Shown here: positions 7,554 through 15,742 of the stretch, piece by piece | Position numbering within the stretch: position 1 is the stretch's first letter | Layout: every line of letters starts with the position of its first letter | Assembly (NCBI GenBank): GCA_016177705.1 | Contig: JACOUT010000011.1 | Location: 186,001 to 250,000, forward strand | Direction of reading: 5' to 3' | Length of the DNA stretch: 64,000 nucleotides | From: Deltaproteobacteria bacterium | GTDB lineage: Bacteria > Myxococcota > UBA727 > VGSZ01 | Position numbers and translations under genes: made by a program | The notes under the pieces: model-generated | What the model saw: the letters and a program-made list of their open reading frames with translations, nothing else | The model's database searches: none | What the model was told of the DNA's origin: nothing

Positions 7554-9628
7554 AGCTGGCCGCGCTGCGGCGCACCGTCGACTCGGACGCGGCGCTCTTT
7601 CTGCTCGTGGTGGCCTTCTCGTTCGCCTACCTGAGCCTGTTCATCTTCCAGTCCCCGTACGACCTCGCGGACGAGGGGTACCTGTACTACGTCGTCGAGC
7701 GGCTGCTGGCCGGCGACCGGCCCTACCTCGACGTCGAGCTGCACTCGTACCTGCCGCCGATGTTCGGCGGCTTCGCCGGCTTCTCCAAGCTCGCCGGTAA
7801 CTCGGTGACGGCGTTTCGCGCGCTCATGGCGGTCGGGCTGTCGCTCTCCGCGGGGCTCGCGTACCTGAGCCTCAAGAGCGTCGCGCCACGGCGATGGGCG
7901 GTGCTGCTCGCGCTCGCTACCGCGCTGGTGCCGGGGCCGTTCTACAAGTTCTACGTTCGCCTGCTGCAGCTTGGCGTGTTGGCCGCGGCGCTGTGGTGGT
8001 GGCGCTCGCGCAGCCGCGGGGCCTGGGCGGTCTTCGTCGCTGCGAGCGCCGCGGGGCTCTTGTTCCGCGTCGACGTCTTCTATGCAGGTCTGGCGCTAGG
8101 CGTGGCCATGCTGATCGCCGCGCGCATGCGCCGCGACCTCTCTTGGGCCACCGTCGCGCGGTTGTTCACCGCGTTCTGCGCGGCGTTCGTGGGCGCCGTC
8201 CTGCTGGTTGGCCTCTGGCTGTCCGACGCTGAGGTGTTCACGCGGTACCTGGGACGCCTGCTCGGCGTGGTGGGCATCGCCGCCGAACGGACGGAGTCCC
8301 CGCTGCGGTGGTCGCTGCCGTCGCCGTCGTCCGCGTTCTCGCTCGACGCGGACACGGGCAACGCCTGGATGGCCTACGGATCGATGGCGGCGCTCGCGGT
8401 GCTCGCGGTGGCCCTCGCGTTCAGCGCGAGGCGGGAGCGGCTCGGCAGCCGCACCATCGAGCTTGCCCTCGTCCTCGGCTGGGCCCTCCTCAACATGCCG
8501 CAATACCTGTGGGTAAGGCCTGACCCGTACCACGCGACGCAGCAGGCCTTTGCCTTCCTGCTCGCCGCGACGGTGGCGCTGCATCACCTGCGATCGGAAC
8601 GGCACAAGCGGGCGGCACCGTTCGCCGCGGTCGCGGTGGCGATGCTGTTGGTCGGCAACGTAGCGCTGCATGCGCAGGCCTTGCGCTGGTCGGCCGGCGT
8701 GCTGCGCATTGAAGTCGCGTACGTAAACCCCTGCGGCGTCCCCTACGTTGCCTATGCGACGGACCGCACCTCCGACCTGATCGAGGTGGCCTGCCTCCAC
8801 TCCGCGCCGGACGACACGCTCGAGGCCATCCCGTTCGCGACGGGGGCGAACCACGTGAGCGCGCGGAAGCGCCCGAGCCGACACCTGTTCATCCTCGCCG
8901 AGGACTTCAAAAGCGTGCCGGCGCAGCAGCAGTACCTCGACGAGGTCGCCAAGCGTCCGCCGGCGTTCGTGCTCTACGAGCACGCGAGCAGCGTGAGCCG
9001 AGACGCCGCCGGTCTGCTCAAGAGCTACGCGCCGCTGATCGACCGGTACTACCTGGACAACTACAGGCCGGTGCTCGGCTTCCAGGGCCGCATGTTGATG
9101 GTCCGTCGCGCCGAGCGCGCGGAGGGCGGGCCGGAGACGAGCGCGCGTGCGCTCGAGAGCGCGAAGGTGGCGTTCGCGCGCAATGACGACGTCGCGGGCG
9201 TCGGCGCCGCCATCCGCGCGATGCGCGCTTCGCCCGATGACCTGGCACCCCTGGCGCTGCTGGGGCGGCAGGCGGGGCGCAGGAAGGACGTCGAGGTGGC
9301 CAAGGCGCTCTGGCCGGAGGCCTATGCCCGGGCCAAACAGGCGGTACGCGACCAGCCCGAGCGCTTCGCAGCGCTCGCGCCGCTGCTCACCGAAGCCGCC
9401 GTCGGTGTCGGCCAGCGCTACTTCGACGAACGTCGCTTCGGCGCGGCCGAGGGCGTATTCCGCGAGCTCGCCGAGCTCGACCCCTCGAGCGCGCAAGCAG
9501 AGCTGATGCTCGGGCAGGTGCTGCGCAGGAGCAGGGGGTGCGCCGACGCGCGACCGCGCCTCGAACGCGCGCTCGCGCTCGATCCCTCGCTCGAGCCCGC
9601 GCGCAGGGAGCTGGCCGCGTGCCCTTGA
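7550..9628 (+). CDS. GT-C-like membrane protein with C-terminal TPR domain
   Basis: 692 residues. ATG 7550 overlaps the upstream stop (ATGA). The first 400 residues contain roughly ten hydrophobic helices. An acidic motif DLADEGY (residues 38-44) lies just after the first helix, where ArnT/PMT-type GT-C glycosyltransferases carry their catalytic Asp/Glu in the first periplasmic loop. A large exported domain follows (about 420-520), and the last 140 residues form helical pairs, with a clear final TPR (LDPSSAQAELMLGQVLRRSRG). It probably transfers sugar from a polyprenyl-phosphate donor to an extracytoplasmic acceptor. The fusion to TPRs would place a protein-interaction module on the enzyme. 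The next gene starts at the stop (TGATG). Confidence 0.75.
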   Translation: MKLAALRRTVDSDAALFLLVVAFSFAYLSLFIFQSPYDLADEGYLYYVVERLLAGDRPYLDVELHSYLPPMFGGFAGFSKLAGNSVTAFRALMAVGLSLSAGLAYLSLKSVAPRRWAVLLALATALVPGPFYKFYVRLLQLGVLAAALWWWRSRSRGAWAVFVAASAAGLLFRVDVFYAGLALGVAMLIAARMRRDLSWATVARLFTAFCAAFVGAVLLVGLWLSDAEVFTRYLGRLLGVVGIAAERTESPLRWSLPSPSSAFSLDADTGNAWMAYGSMAALAVLAVALAFSARRERLGSRTIELALVLGWALLNMPQYLWVRPDPYHATQQAFAFLLAATVALHHLRSERHKRAAPFAAVAVAMLLVGNVALHAQALRWSAGVLRIEVAYVNPCGVPYVAYATDRTSDLIEVACLHSAPDDTLEAIPFATGANHVSARKRPSRHLFILAEDFKSVPAQQQYLDEVAKRPPAFVLYEHASSVSRDAAGLLKSYAPLIDRYYLDNYRPVLGFQGRMLMVRRAERAEGGPETSARALESAKVAFARNDDVAGVGAAIRAMRASPDDLAPLALLGRQAGRRKDVEVAKALWPEAYARAKQAVRDQPERFAALAPLLTEAAVGVGQRYFDERRFGAAEGVFRELAELDPSSAQAELMLGQVLRRSRGCADARPRLERALALDPSLEPARRELAACP

Positions 9629-10398
9629 TGGTCGTCGACGGCATCGAGCGCACCGAGGAGGCCGTCGAGCCCGCGGGCTTCACGGACGCGCGCGCCGCCC
9701 ATTTGCTCGCGCTCGAGCGCGACCACTTCTGGTTTCCGCCGCGCTTGGCGTTGCTGGCGCGCCGCTTGGTCGCGCTGGCGCCGCCCGGTTCCGAGCTGGT
9801 CGAGCTCGGCTGCGGCGCGGGGGCCTTCGCCGCCCACGCCGCCTCGCTCGGCTATCGAGTCACGGCGGTCGACGCGCACCTGTCGCTGCTCGCCGCCGCA
9901 CGCAAGCGCCACCCCACCATGCGGCTCATCCACGCCGACGTCGCCCGAGCGACACCGCTGCCGAGCGAGGCCTTCTCGGTGTGCGTGTGCCTCGACGTGC
10001 TCGAGCACATCGAGCCGAGCTCCTTGCTCGCCGAGGCCCGTCGGCTGCTCCGCCCGGGCGGCGCCTTGCTGCTGTCGGTCCCCGCGCACGCCTGGCTTTG
10101 GAGCGCGCTCGACGAGGAGGCCGGGCATCGCTGTCGCTACTCGCTTGCCATGCTGTCGAAGGAGCTCGCGCGCGCCGGCTTCGTTCTCGAGGGGCACACG
10201 CACTACCAGTTGCTGTTGCTGCCGTTGGTGTTCGCCAGTCGGCGCGTGCTCACGGCCGGCTCGTCGTCGCTGGAGCGCCGGCCATCGCCGCTGCTCGGCC
10301 GTGTGCTGCGGCGGGTCAACGAGCTGGAGGTCCGCTTCCTCGGCGGTCGGCAGCTTCCAGCGGGCTCGTCGCTCATCGCGTGGGCGCGTCGCGCCTGA
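9628..10398 (+). CDS. SAM-dependent methyltransferase with HFWF motif
   Basis: 256 residues. ATG 9628 overlaps the previous stop as TGATG; the longer upstream frame is Arg-rich shadow. The N-terminal ERDHFWFPPR (30-39) is a hallmark of a group of class I methyltransferases in lipopolysaccharide and O-antigen clusters; the SAM loop is LVELGCGAG (57-65), followed by acidic VDAH (81-84) and LDVLEHIEP. The C-terminus has a hydrophobic stretch (LLLLPLVFASRRVL) that could contact membrane. It probably methylates a lipid-linked sugar, ending the 6043-10398 same-strand block. Confidence 0.85.
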   Translation: MVVDGIERTEEAVEPAGFTDARAAHLLALERDHFWFPPRLALLARRLVALAPPGSELVELGCGAGAFAAHAASLGYRVTAVDAHLSLLAAARKRHPTMRLIHADVARATPLPSEAFSVCVCLDVLEHIEPSSLLAEARRLLRPGGALLLSVPAHAWLWSALDEEAGHRCRYSLAMLSKELARAGFVLEGHTHYQLLLLPLVFASRRVLTAGSSSLERRPSPLLGRVLRRVNELEVRFLGGRQLPAGSSLIAWARRA

Positions 10399-10431
10399 CG
10401 GTGCTACCATCGGCGCCACGCGAGGTTTGCC

Positions 10432-11130
10432 ATGAGCGTCTACGCCGCCGCCGCACCGCCCGTCTCCGGCCCCGCCGAGGAGCGCCACGCCTTCCTCAAG
10501 CGCACCGCGCTGTGGACCTTCGTCGGCCTCGTGGTCGCCGGCGTGGTAGGCAGCGTCTCGATGTTCACCGTGGCACCGGCCATCTTCTCCACCGGGCGAT
10601 GGGGCGGCACCATCGTCGTGCTCGGCACCTTCTTCCTGGCGCACTTCGTGTGCCGGAAGATGGTCTATGCCGGCGCCAAGGTGCCCGGCTTCGTGCTCGC
10701 GGTGCTGGCCGAGGGCGTGGCGCTCGGCTGCCTGCTGCTCACCACGGTCGGCATGGCCGGTGTGCGCGGCGCGACCGAGATCACCGTGCAGGCGCTCGGC
10801 CTGGTCGCGGCGACGGCGGGCGGCATGTTGATCTACGTGTGGTTCAGCAAGGGTGAGCTGAAGCTGGTCGGTGCGTTCCTGACCATGGCCTTCGTGCCCA
10901 TGCTCGTGCTCATGGGCATCGGCGTGTTCTTCCCCTTCGGCGGCACCTTCGGCCTCGTCATCTCGGCGGCCTTCGTGCTCGTCAGCGCGGCCGGGCTGCT
11001 CTACCGGCTCAACTACGTGGTGCACGCGCTCGGCACCGAACAGCACGTCGAGGGCGCCTACGAGATCACCATGGGGGTGCTGGTGCTCCTGTGGAACATC
11101 ATCACGCTGCTGAGCCGCCTGCGGCGGTAG
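10432..11130 (+). CDS. Bax inhibitor-1 (BI-1/YccA) family membrane protein
   Basis: 232 residues with seven predicted transmembrane helices after a 25-residue cytosolic N-terminus, the topology of the BI-1/TMBIM family. The C-terminal helix ends GVLVLLWNIITLLSRLRR, matching the family's closing helix and basic tail. Bacterial homologues (for example YetJ) are pH-sensitive calcium leak channels and YccA modulates FtsH; which applies here is unknown. It stands alone 33 bases after the methyltransferase. Confidence 0.82.
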   Translation: MSVYAAAAPPVSGPAEERHAFLKRTALWTFVGLVVAGVVGSVSMFTVAPAIFSTGRWGGTIVVLGTFFLAHFVCRKMVYAGAKVPGFVLAVLAEGVALGCLLLTTVGMAGVRGATEITVQALGLVAATAGGMLIYVWFSKGELKLVGAFLTMAFVPMLVLMGIGVFFPFGGTFGLVISAAFVLVSAAGLLYRLNYVVHALGTEQHVEGAYEITMGVLVLLWNIITLLSRLRR

Positions 11131-11134
11131 CTGC

Positions 11135-12106
11135 GTGCCCCGACGGGCCTCTTCGATCGAACTCCTCGGCATGGCGGCGCTGCTGGCGGCGCTCGCGGCG
11201 TCTATCGCCTGCGCCGGCTGCACCGGCGAGTGCGCGTCGCCCGACGGCACGGCCGTCGACGTGCCCGACGCCCTATTCGACGGCGACGAGCTGGAGCTCG
11301 TCACCATCAACCTGCTGCACGGCTGGAACGACGAGACCAACGACGCCACGCTCGATGCGCGTCTCGAGTTGGTCGCCGCGGAGCTCGCGGCGCTGCGACC
11401 GCACGTGGTGCTGGTGCAGGAGGCGTCGGTGACGCCGCCCGATCGGCACTGCAACGTGGTGACGACGCTGCGCGAGCGGCTCGCGGCGGCGAGCGGCGAC
11501 GCCTGGGGCTCGGCGCACGCGCACCGAAACGGCTCGGAGCTGGTGTCGTTCTTCGAGGGCCCGGGCCTGCTCGCGCGCGTCGCCTTCGGCGGCGTCGAGC
11601 TGCTCGAGTATCAGGCGCAGCAGGCGTTCGAGCGGCGCGTCGCCGTGCTCGCGGCCATCGACGGCGGCCCGCGCATCGCCAGCACCCACCTGGCCCACCA
11701 CGACGACGACTATCGCGACGGCACGCTGATCCGCGTGTTGCAGGCGCGTGAGCTGGCGGAGCGCGTGGCGGCGCTGACGTCGGGGGCCAACGCACGCGCG
11801 CTGGTGCTGGGCGGCGATCTCAATGACCCACCGGAGAGTGAGACCATCGACGCGCTCGCGGCGCAGGGTGCCGTCGATCTCTGGGGGCAAGGCGCGCCGC
11901 CAGAGGCGGAGCAGGGCACGGAGCTGGTTGGCGCCGTGAACGACGACGACGCCAGCTACGCGCGCCGCATCGACTACCTGCTCGGCTTCGGCGGCGTCGC
12001 CGCGTCGTCGTGCGCGCGCGTGCTCGACGCGCCCGTGGAGGTGGAGGGTGCGCCCTTGTGGCCGTCGGATCACGCGGGCGTGCACTGCACCGTGCTGCTG
12101 CCCTAG
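11135..12106 (+). CDS. Exported endonuclease/exonuclease/phosphatase (EEP) family protein
   Basis: 323 residues from GTG 11135. The N-terminus (hydrophobic helix then IACAGCTGEC) looks like a lipoprotein signal, although the lipobox is loose. EEP-fold motifs follow in order: TINLLHG (Asn59), VLVQEAS (Glu96, metal ligand), a central His region STHLAHH, GGDLND (Asp228/Asn230), and a closing SDH (311-313). These are the catalytic set of DNase I/sphingomyelinase/inositol phosphatase enzymes. As an exported protein it may act on extracellular DNA or phospholipids; the substrate is not determinable. It follows the BI-1 gene by 4 bases, and a 9-bp inverted repeat follows its stop. Confidence 0.85.
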   Translation: MPRRASSIELLGMAALLAALAASIACAGCTGECASPDGTAVDVPDALFDGDELELVTINLLHGWNDETNDATLDARLELVAAELAALRPHVVLVQEASVTPPDRHCNVVTTLRERLAAASGDAWGSAHAHRNGSELVSFFEGPGLLARVAFGGVELLEYQAQQAFERRVAVLAAIDGGPRIASTHLAHHDDDYRDGTLIRVLQARELAERVAALTSGANARALVLGGDLNDPPESETIDALAAQGAVDLWGQGAPPEAEQGTELVGAVNDDDASYARRIDYLLGFGGVAASSCARVLDAPVEVEGAPLWPSDHAGVHCTVLLP

Positions 12107-12150
12107 CGCCGGTGCACCGTGCGCCGCCGTCGGGGCAAAACGCACCGGCG
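12107..12150 (+). other. 9-bp inverted repeat after EEP gene
   Basis: CGCCGGTGC (12107-12115) pairs perfectly with GCACCGGCG (12142-12150) across a 26-base loop, starting directly after the EEP stop codon. There is no T-run, so it is at best a weak or factor-dependent terminator separating this gene from the amylase operon. Confidence 0.4.
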
Positions 12151-12215
12151 ATAACGTCGATCTGTCGCGCACTTACCCTATTGCCGAGGCAGGTCGCGCT
12201 GCCACGATCGCGCGC

Positions 12216-15200
12216 ATGTCGCGTGCCGCCGCGGTCGGCTTCGTCCCCGCGCTCTTGACGGCCTTGCTGGCCTCGCTGTTCGTGAGCGCGCCCGCGCACG
12301 CCGAGACCATCCTGCAGTATTTCGAGACGCCGTGGAGCGAGATCGAGGCGCGCATGCCCGAGATCGCGGACGCGGGCTACGACGCCCTCTGGCTGCCGCC
12401 GCCGACCAAGGGGAGCGAGGGTACGCGTGACGTCGGCTTCGCTGTCTACGATCGCTTCGACCTCGGCGACGGCGACGCCGCCGGCGCGGCGCAGCGCGGC
12501 ACCGTCGAGACGCGCTACGGCAGCAAGGCCGAGCTGATCAGCCTGGTCGAGACCGCGCATCGCTTCGGCGTGCGCGTCTATTTCGACGTGGTGATGAACC
12601 ACAACGGCAACCCGAACGGCATCGAGAACGAGGGCGTGCTGCTCTCGCCCGTGGAGCTCGATGGCTTCCCCGGCACGTCGCTGTGGGACTACCACGTGCT
12701 GCCCGCGCGCCTGGCCTCGGGTGGCACGTGCGCCGATGGCAGCTCGGGCTGCGCCTACTGCGCGCGCCAGCCCGGCATGCGCGCAACCGACGACTACGAC
12801 GGCGCCGTCTTTGGCGGCAAGCAGTGGACCGCGCTCAACGACGACGGCAGCTACGTCAACGCCGCCGGCGGCGAGGTGTGCGTGAGGAACGGCGAGGGCG
12901 GCGAGGACCGCGTCGCCGTCATGACCATCGCCGACGCGCTCGCCCAGCCGGGCGCGCCCTCGTCAGGCAACCCCATGCTCGCGGGCATGACCCACGTGGT
13001 GCGCGCGCCGCGCATCGGCGTGTGGGACGACTTCGAGTTCCAGGTGTCGAACTGGACGCTGGTGGGCCTGCACGACTTCTGCACCGACCAGTACGAGACC
13101 TCGAGTGGTCCGCGCGCCATCGACGGCACGTGCAGCATCACCGGCACCGAGCTGCCGAGCTACGTGCGCGACGCGGCCCGGCCCGAGACCTACCAGTATG
13201 AGACGCCGGCGAACCCGCAGGCCGAGGACATCCGGCAGTACCTGATGCGCTGGATCCGCTGGCTGATGATGGAGACCGGCGCCGACGGCTTTCGGCTCGA
13301 CGCCATCAAGCACGTGTGGCCGAATTTCTATCGCGCCGACTTCCCCGGCGACGACATCGCCTTCGTCCGGATCATCCAGGACACTTACGACGAGCTGCAC
13401 GGAAACACCGACACCGATGACGCCGACCTGATCGACGACGCCGCGGTGTTCGGCGAGGACTTCACCGGCTCGTGCGACGCGCTCGCGCCCTACCTCAACA
13501 CCGGCATGCGCGCGCTCGACTTCCCGCTGTTCTTCAACCTGGGCGAGCTGATGACCGGCGGCGACATCCGCAAGTTCTCCGGCCCGCAGGCGGGGAGCTG
13601 CGGCAACGCCGCCATCGGCGCGTTCATGGGGCTGAATCGACGAAGCGGCGTCGCCTTCGCGCAGAGCCACGACGAGTGCCAGAAGAACGAGAGCCCCGAC
13701 ACCAACAGCGCGTCGAGCACCTTCTCGCGCTGCTTCCCCCAGGGCGGCGGACGGCCCGACCTGGTCTACGCCTACCTGCTGACGCGCGAGGCCGACGCCG
13801 CGGTGTTCTATGACGGCAACCGCTGGACCTCGCAGAGCTTCGTCCGCTCGGGCCGGCCCGACGGCCTGGTGGAGGTGGCGGGCGGCTCCACCATCGACGC
13901 CATCCCGAGGCTGGTCAACGCCGCCCGGCGCGTGGCGCGCGGCACCACGCTGAACGTCTGGGTGTCGTCGACCAACACGGATGGCTACGTCTACGAGCGG
14001 CAGGTCGCCGGCAAGGCGACCGCGTTGGTCGTGCTGTCGGACGCGGGCTATGAGCTCGGCTGGGGCGATGGCTCGTCGACGGGCTCCTTCATCTTCACGA
14101 CGTTTCCGCCCGGCACCGAGCTGTGCGAGCTGACCGGCAACGCGCTCGCCTGGGCGCAGGGCTGCTACCAGGTGCTCGACCCGGCGTCGCTCGGCGTCGG
14201 CGAGCAGGCCGAGCTCGACGCGGCGCGGGCGGCCTTCCAGAGCGGCACCGGGGCCGCGCCACCGGCGACTGCCGGCGCGTTCTACGCCGGCGTGCCGAAC
14301 AGCGGCTCCTCCTACGCCATCTACGCGCCGCGCGCCTACGCGGTGGGCGGCGGCGGCGCCGACGTCGTCGAGCTGCGCGACATCCCCACCGCGACCTTGA
14401 GCCCCGGCGTGCACGCGCTGCACGTGCGCTTTCGCCGCGATGTGCCGGGTGCCGCCGACGCGCAGGACGAGGTGGTGATCCCGCTGTGCGTCCCCGACGG
14501 CGGTGGCGCTGCTGTCTGTGGCACCACGGTGAGCGCGAGCGCGCCCGCCACCGATCCGCTCGAGAGCGGCCTGGTGGAGCTGTTGGTCGACGGCGCAGCA
14601 CCTTCGCGCCGCGCGGTCGAGACCGCGCCCGCGCGCACGTTGCCCGACGGGCGCAGCGTCGCGGCCGCGCGCGCCTTCCACGTGCTCGTCGACGGCGACT
14701 CGCTCGACGTGGTGGTGCGCACGGCGGCGAGCCCGGCGGTGGACGACGTCGCCATCCGCCTCGACGACGACCCTGACCTGGTGCCCGGCTTCCACCTAAC
14801 CGGGACCGGCGAGCGCTTCCTCGATCGCTTCACCAAGCTGTTCCCGCCCGGCGTCGATCCGCCCGACGCGGGCCCGCAGGAGGGTGAGGGTGAGGGCGAG
14901 GGCGAAGGCGAGGGCGAGGGCGAGCCCGACGCGGGCTACGATCCGGACGCCGACGACGACGGCGACGGCATCGCCAACGCCGCGGACAACTGCGTGGAAG
15001 ACCGCAACGCAGACCAGGCCGACTTCGACGAGGACGGCCTGGGCGACGCGTGCGACCTGTGCGTGCTCGAGGGCTCCATCGAAGGCGAGCCGGTGGACGC
15101 CACCGGCTGCCGGCCGGTCAGCGAAGACGAGCGCGCCGACATCCTCGCCATCGCGCGCGCCATCGCCAACCGCGAGAGCGCGAGCGCGGGCACGGACAGG

Positions 15201-15263
15201 GACGGCGACGGTGACGTCGACGTCGCGGATCTCGAAGCGGCCATCGCGGAGGCCCACCAATGA
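12216..15263 (+). CDS. Secreted GH13 alpha-amylase with calcium-repeat and dockerin-like tail
   Basis: 1015 residues. Signal peptide of about 29 residues ends APAHA. The (beta/alpha)8 catalytic domain has all four GH13 regions: DVVMNH (from Asp124), GFRLDAIKHV (nucleophile Asp362), FGED (acid/base Glu414) and SHDE (His485/Asp486). GH13 enzymes cleave alpha-1,4-glucans with retention. Beta-rich domains follow to about residue 885, then a GEGEGE linker (bases 14880-14924), thrombospondin-type-3 calcium repeats (DDDGDGIANAADNC) and a final DRDGDGDVDVADLEAAI that fits half a dockerin or an EF-hand loop. ATG 12216 heads a six-gene chain; the next gene overlaps by ATGA. The longer frame from 12048 lies over the EEP gene and is rejected. 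Confidence 0.93.
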   Translation: MSRAAAVGFVPALLTALLASLFVSAPAHAETILQYFETPWSEIEARMPEIADAGYDALWLPPPTKGSEGTRDVGFAVYDRFDLGDGDAAGAAQRGTVETRYGSKAELISLVETAHRFGVRVYFDVVMNHNGNPNGIENEGVLLSPVELDGFPGTSLWDYHVLPARLASGGTCADGSSGCAYCARQPGMRATDDYDGAVFGGKQWTALNDDGSYVNAAGGEVCVRNGEGGEDRVAVMTIADALAQPGAPSSGNPMLAGMTHVVRAPRIGVWDDFEFQVSNWTLVGLHDFCTDQYETSSGPRAIDGTCSITGTELPSYVRDAARPETYQYETPANPQAEDIRQYLMRWIRWLMMETGADGFRLDAIKHVWPNFYRADFPGDDIAFVRIIQDTYDELHGNTDTDDADLIDDAAVFGEDFTGSCDALAPYLNTGMRALDFPLFFNLGELMTGGDIRKFSGPQAGSCGNAAIGAFMGLNRRSGVAFAQSHDECQKNESPDTNSASSTFSRCFPQGGGRPDLVYAYLLTREADAAVFYDGNRWTSQSFVRSGRPDGLVEVAGGSTIDAIPRLVNAARRVARGTTLNVWVSSTNTDGYVYERQVAGKATALVVLSDAGYELGWGDGSSTGSFIFTTFPPGTELCELTGNALAWAQGCYQVLDPASLGVGEQAELDAARAAFQSGTGAAPPATAGAFYAGVPNSGSSYAIYAPRAYAVGGGGADVVELRDIPTATLSPGVHALHVRFRRDVPGAADAQDEVVIPLCVPDGGGAAVCGTTVSASAPATDPLESGLVELLVDGAAPSRRAVETAPARTLPDGRSVAAARAFHVLVDGDSLDVVVRTAASPAVDDVAIRLDDDPDLVPGFHLTGTGERFLDRFTKLFPPGVDPPDAGPQEGEGEGEGEGEGEGEPDAGYDPDADDDGDGIANAADNCVEDRNADQADFDEDGLGDACDLCVLEGSIEGEPVDATGCRPVSEDERADILAIARAIANRESASAGTDRDGDGDVDVADLEAAIAEAHQ
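14880..14924 (+). repeat. GAGGGC-type hexanucleotide repeat (Gly-Glu linker)
   Basis: Seven Glu-Gly codon pairs plus a Glu, mostly GAGGGC or GAGGGT units, form a flexible acidic linker between the glycosidase part and the calcium-repeat tail of the amylase. Confidence 0.9.
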
Positions 15264-15742
15264 CGACCCTCACCACGCCGCGCAAACACCCTCGCCAGCT
15301 CGGCCGTCGCCGGCTGCTCCTGCTCGCGGCGCTCGCCTCGTCGCTGTCACTGGCGATGAACTGCACCTGCGGCGAGCCGCCCGGCCCGAACCCCGGCGAC
15401 GCCGTGGGGCAGCTCTCGGCCTACCCGGTGGATGGCGGCTTCGAGCTGGTGCTGTCGGGCCTCGAGCGGCCGGTGCGTTCGCTGCAGGTCGACGTCGCGC
15501 TCGCCGGCGCGCAGGCGACCGGCGCCTCGGCCCTCGGCGGCAGCGACGTGCTCGAAGCCGGGCTCGCGACGCCGAAGAACGACTTCACGGTGGTGGTGGC
15601 CGACACGCGGCGCCTCAACCTGCAAAGCGGCGCGGTGGTGCGCGTCGACACGGACGCGGCGCCGAGCACCATCGAGCTGTCGCGCGCCTTCGCCGTCGAC
15701 GACACCGGCGCTATGCGCACCGTGCTCGTGGTGGTGCCGTGA
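15260..15742 (+). CDS. Small exported protein of the alpha-glucan operon
   Basis: 160 residues. ATG overlaps the amylase stop (ATGA). A basic N-region and hydrophobic helix lead to NCTCGEPPGPNPG; the Cys pair suggests a lipoprotein but the residues before it do not make a canonical lipobox. The remaining 115 residues are a single beta-rich domain (FELVLSGLERPVRSLQVDVAL ... NDFTVVVAD) that resembles in rhythm the cohesin-like or carbohydrate-binding beta sandwiches. No family can be named with confidence. The next gene begins inside its stop (GTGA). Confidence 0.75.
   Translation: MTTLTTPRKHPRQLGRRRLLLLAALASSLSLAMNCTCGEPPGPNPGDAVGQLSAYPVDGGFELVLSGLERPVRSLQVDVALAGAQATGASALGGSDVLEAGLATPKNDFTVVVADTRRLNLQSGAVVRVDTDAAPSTIELSRAFAVDDTGAMRTVLVVVP

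Noticed and set aside
12048..12215. N-terminal extension of the amylase frame
   Set aside because: It overlaps the EEP phosphatase gene and lacks a signal peptide; ATG 12216 gives one directly.
14884..15738. Upstream extension of the 1405-residue lipoprotein frame
   Set aside because: Arg/Ala/Thr low-complexity shadow of the amylase tail; GTG 15739 overlaps the previous stop and starts a signal peptide.
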